Of a DNA stretch of 7,818 nt, positions 6,126 through 7,818 are shown piece after piece. The notes beneath the pieces are model-generated. The model worked only from the letters and a program-made list of their open reading frames with translations, had not been told where the DNA came from and searched no databases. The first letter of the stretch is position 1. The number at the start of each line of letters is the position of its first letter. The position numbers and the translations under genes were made by a program. Where the stretch lies: the NCBI GenBank assembly GCA_005883775.1, contig VBEU01000002.1, forward strand, positions 1-7,818, given 5' to 3'. This stretch comes from Chloroflexota bacterium. Lineage in GTDB: Bacteria > Chloroflexota > Limnocylindria > P2-11E.

Positions 6126-6274
6126 TCCCAGGAACCCCTCCGAAGCGCTGCGTGTCCTCGCCCGAACTGTAACGCCCGAACTGGGCCGTTAGCGCGCTGT
6201 CGGGGTCGGAGTTGGTGTCGGTCGGGGAGTAGTTCTGCTCGAAGGGACCGGTTTGGCTGTCGGCAGCGGGGTCG
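6126..6274. other. 149-base intergenic region upstream of mreB
   Basis: It holds the mreB Shine-Dalgarno, the direct repeat at 6159-6183, and, on the minus strand at 6274-6189, a P/T-rich open stretch that is out of frame with the membrane protein ending at 6275. No terminator hairpin with a T-run was found, so read-through from the upstream pair into mreB is possible. Confidence 0.5.
6159..6183. repeat. 11-bp direct repeat upstream of mreB, overlapping a candidate -10
   Basis: On the plus strand CGCCCGAACTG occurs at 6159-6169 and again at 6173-6183, separated by TAA, a period of 14 bases. On the minus strand the junction and the second copy contain TACAGT (6171-6166), a TANNNT-type -10 that would give a leader of roughly 30 bases containing the mreB Shine-Dalgarno. 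A regulator binding site for the mre cluster is possible. No good -35 accompanies it. Confidence 0.45.
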
Positions 6275-6712
6275 TCACACCGGCGGCTTGATCCGCGGCC
6301 GGGACGCGTAGGCCGCGAGCTCCGCCCCGAGCCAGGCAACGAGGAATCCGATGACCGCGTAGAGCGCCACGCCGACGAACGTGAACGAAATGAGAGCGCC
6401 GATGACCTGGTCGGTGTAGCTCTTCCCGCCGAGACCGGTGACGTCCAGGTTTCCGCCCTGGCGAGCGATCACCGCGCCCCAGAAGAGCGCGCCAATGATC
6501 GGGCCGAGTCCGAGCCCCGCCGCGATCCATCCGGCCGCGCGGTAGGTGGGACGCACCAACGAAGAGCCAAGCACCCCGAGAAGGAACGCGGAAGGGACGA
6601 CGAAGAACAGTCCGAACGCCACAGACGAAACCGATAGGCCGCTTCCCGCTGACGTCTGACATGACGCGGTGCTCACGATCGCCGCGAGCAGGAGCAACGC
6701 CAGGCGGGTCAC
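6275..6712 (-). CDS. Small multi-pass membrane protein of unknown function
   Basis: I do not recognise the family. I chose the GTG at 6712-6710, one base after the TGA of the DinB-like gene, giving 145 residues that begin MTRLALLLLAAIVSTASCQ, a signal-peptide-like start. A longer in-frame ATG at 6754 would add 14 polar residues and overlap the DinB gene by 41 bases, which I think less likely. With the short start, hydrophobic segments lie at about 4-17, 33-50, 60-82 and 102-132, the last perhaps two helices. Between them is a polar loop, RQGGNLDVTGLGGKSYTDQ. The cysteine at residue 18 follows TAS, a poor lipobox, so lipidation is doubtful. The spacing suggests translational coupling to the DinB-like gene. 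The protein ends shortly after the last helix with RPRIKPPV. A P/T-rich stretch follows in another frame. Confidence 0.75.
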   Translation of the reverse strand: MTRLALLLLAAIVSTASCQTSAGSGLSVSSVAFGLFFVVPSAFLLGVLGSSLVRPTYRAAGWIAAGLGLGPIIGALFWGAVIARQGGNLDVTGLGGKSYTDQVIGALISFTFVGVALYAVIGFLVAWLGAELAAYASRPRIKPPV

Positions 6713-6713
6713 C

Positions 6714-7223
6714 TCACGTTCCCGGACGCCAGAGATCGATCTCGCCGAGGTCATACATGCTCAGGAGCTGCGAGATTTCGCCGGTGTGGAAGGCATCGTG
6801 GGAGAGAAGCCGCATGAGCACCGACTGTCTCGTGTGCCTTTGGGTCTTCCCGCCGATCTCGCGCGTGAATTCTTCGCCGAGCATCGAGGGTGTCCACCGC
6901 TCGAGCGATCGCTCGATGATCTTCCACGACGACTCAAGAGCGAAGACGAGCTCGTTCGAACTGCGCGAAACGCTCTCGTCGTCTTCCCAGCCCACGCCGC
7001 TCAGTGGGTCCGTGAATGGCGTGTTCTCAGCGCCGCTCTCCTTGAATACGCCACACAGCCAGTAGACGCGCGCGCCCGCGGTGTGCGCGGCGATCGCCCA
7101 GATCGGCCACTTGTCGGTCGCGACCCGAAGCTTCAGCTGCTCGTCACTGAGCCTGCGGATCGCGTCGACAAGCCGGCCGTTGTACTGGCCCCAGCGGTCG
7201 TAGAAGGACGCGACGCCGCTCAT
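6714..7223 (-). CDS. DinB-family putative metal-dependent protein
   Basis: This 169-residue protein fits the DinB/YfiT-like four-helix fold in length and motifs. The usual metal-binding histidine triad is visible as H47 (WAIAAHTAGARVYW) and H142/H146 (LLSHDAFHTGEISQLL). Family members include thiol-dependent S-transferases (bacillithiol- or mycothiol-using) and maleylpyruvate isomerase relatives. Most are uncharacterised, and the substrate here cannot be told. The ATG start lies six bases after TACGAT with no Shine-Dalgarno, suggesting a leaderless message. It is first in a two-gene unit with the membrane protein, whose GTG follows its stop after one base, and it diverges from the BNR lipoprotein gene 53 bases away. 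Confidence 0.85.
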   Translation of the reverse strand: MSGVASFYDRWGQYNGRLVDAIRRLSDEQLKLRVATDKWPIWAIAAHTAGARVYWLCGVFKESGAENTPFTDPLSGVGWEDDESVSRSSNELVFALESSWKIIERSLERWTPSMLGEEFTREIGGKTQRHTRQSVLMRLLSHDAFHTGEISQLLSMYDLGEIDLWRPGT

Positions 7224-7235
7224 GCCGCGATCGTA
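7224..7235 (-). promoter_or_regulatory. Candidate leaderless -10 element of the DinB-like gene
   Basis: TACGAT (7235-7230) fits TANNNT and is separated by six bases (CGCGGC) from the ATG at 7223. This is the same geometry as before the DUF433 and AbiEii-type genes. No clear -35 is seen, and the bases between are not Shine-Dalgarno-like. Confidence 0.45.
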
Positions 7236-7276
7236 AGAGTTCTGGCGGCCAAGTCGGATGCGCCGCTCCCGCGGTC

Positions 7277-7818
7277 ATGAGACGCTGGACACCAATGCGC
7301 GCATTGCTCCTTCTTGTACTCGTGCTCGCGGCGTGCACGACACAGCCGAACGCGGCGGTATCGGCAACGCCTTCCCCGACCGCGTCTCCCTCGGCCACGC
7401 CAAGCCAGACTCCGACGAGCTCACCGACCCCGTCGCCTTCGCCGATCGCACTCCCTTCCTTCGCTCAGCTCAGCGCGCCGTCGGGCACCGTCGTGTGGGC
7501 ACTGGTCGCGGGCACGCGCCTCTTCCGTTCATCGGACCGCGGCGACACGTGGGTTGAGCGGTCGACACCGCCCGGTCTCGTCAGCACCGAGGCTTCGTTC
7601 GCGGACGCCATGAATGGCCTTCTGCTGAACACGGGCTCCGCAGTTGGAGCGTGCGAGACACAGACCGCGTCGATCGGAAAGACGGCAGACGGCGCCGCCA
7701 CCTGGCAGCGGGTCATAGCGACTGGCATCGCCGACGCGATGTGCAAGCGCGGTCTGGCGTCAGCAGATGCGACCCACGCCGTCTTCACCGCGTATGGCCC
7801 GAACAGCGGTCCGGTGAT
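7277..7818 (+). CDS. Lipoprotein with P/S/T-rich linker and BNR/Asp-box repeats, 5' part only (runs off right edge)
   Basis: An ATG at 7277 opens a frame of 180 codons that has no stop before the window ends. A second ATG at codon 7 is possible. Residues 1-20 form a lipoprotein signal with lipobox LAAC (17-20), so the mature protein should be tethered by Cys20 outside the membrane. A linker rich in T, P and S follows (about 29-57). From residue 71 there are beta-propeller-type repeats: VVWALVAGTRLFRSSDRGDTW contains a perfect Asp-box (S85-x-D87-x-G89-x-T91-W92), and TADGAATW (136-143) is a degenerate second copy. FADAMNGLLLNTG (108-120) resembles the strand preceding Asp-boxes in Ycf48-like or sialidase-like propellers. 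Ligand and role are unknown. It is divergently transcribed from the DinB-like gene. I see no Shine-Dalgarno or clear leaderless -10 for either start. Confidence 0.8.
   Translation, partial: MRRWTPMRALLLLVLVLAACTTQPNAAVSATPSPTASPSATPSQTPTSSPTPSPSPIALPSFAQLSAPSGTVVWALVAGTRLFRSSDRGDTWVERSTPPGLVSTEASFADAMNGLLLNTGSAVGACETQTASIGKTADGAATWQRVIATGIADAMCKRGLASADATHAVFTAYGPNSGPV

Noticed and set aside
5524..6339. A 271-residue minus-strand frame overlapping the mreB 5' half and the intergenic region
   Set aside because: Arg/His/Ser-rich composition typical of an off-frame translation. The start lies inside the neighbouring gene without a ribosome binding site.
7314..7613. Two plus-strand frames and a minus-strand frame (7465-7788) over the BNR lipoprotein
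   Set aside because: The frame from 7277 has a lipobox, a linker and Asp-boxes and is open to the edge. The others are shadows lacking motifs.

Overview
The window is GC-rich, Gram-positive-type or Chloroflexota-like bacterial DNA. Evidence for this is the high-GC codon use, proline/serine/threonine-rich linkers, a SpoIID/LytB protein of the permuted layout, and several genes that look leaderless (a TANNNT hexamer six bases before an ATG, with no Shine-Dalgarno). A soil or aquatic Chloroflexota or related Terrabacteria lineage is my best guess. No rRNA or other phylogenetic marker is present, so this is weakly supported. Nearly every gene is on the minus strand, so transcription mostly runs right to left.

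Left part (1-1414), accessory. A lower-GC module holds a DUF433-family small protein, an AbiEii-type nucleotidyltransferase (type IV toxin family) and, overlapping it by four bases, the 5' part of an AbiEi-type winged-helix antitoxin/regulator that runs off the left edge. The toxin precedes the antitoxin, the reverse of the classical AbiE order. A 7-bp inverted repeat sits in the candidate promoter just before the toxin gene and is the likely operator.

Middle (1424-6125), core cell-shape genes. mreB, mreC and a 906-residue secreted SpoIID/LytB-domain protein form a tight same-strand cluster with gaps of about 40 bases. MreB and MreC belong to the elongation machinery. The third gene sits where mreD is usually found. 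It carries four tandem Ig-like repeats ahead of a peptidoglycan-cleavage domain whose GHGVGMSQ-type motif precedes, instead of follows, the catalytic region.

Right part (6126-7818). A 149-base gap upstream of mreB contains an 11-bp direct repeat around a candidate -10. Next come a small multi-pass membrane protein of unknown function and a DinB-family metal-dependent protein, in one tight transcription unit. Diverging from these on the plus strand is a lipoprotein with a P/S/T-rich linker and Asp-box (BNR) beta-propeller repeats, cut by the right edge. No RNA genes, insertion sequences, CRISPR arrays or clear intrinsic terminators were seen.
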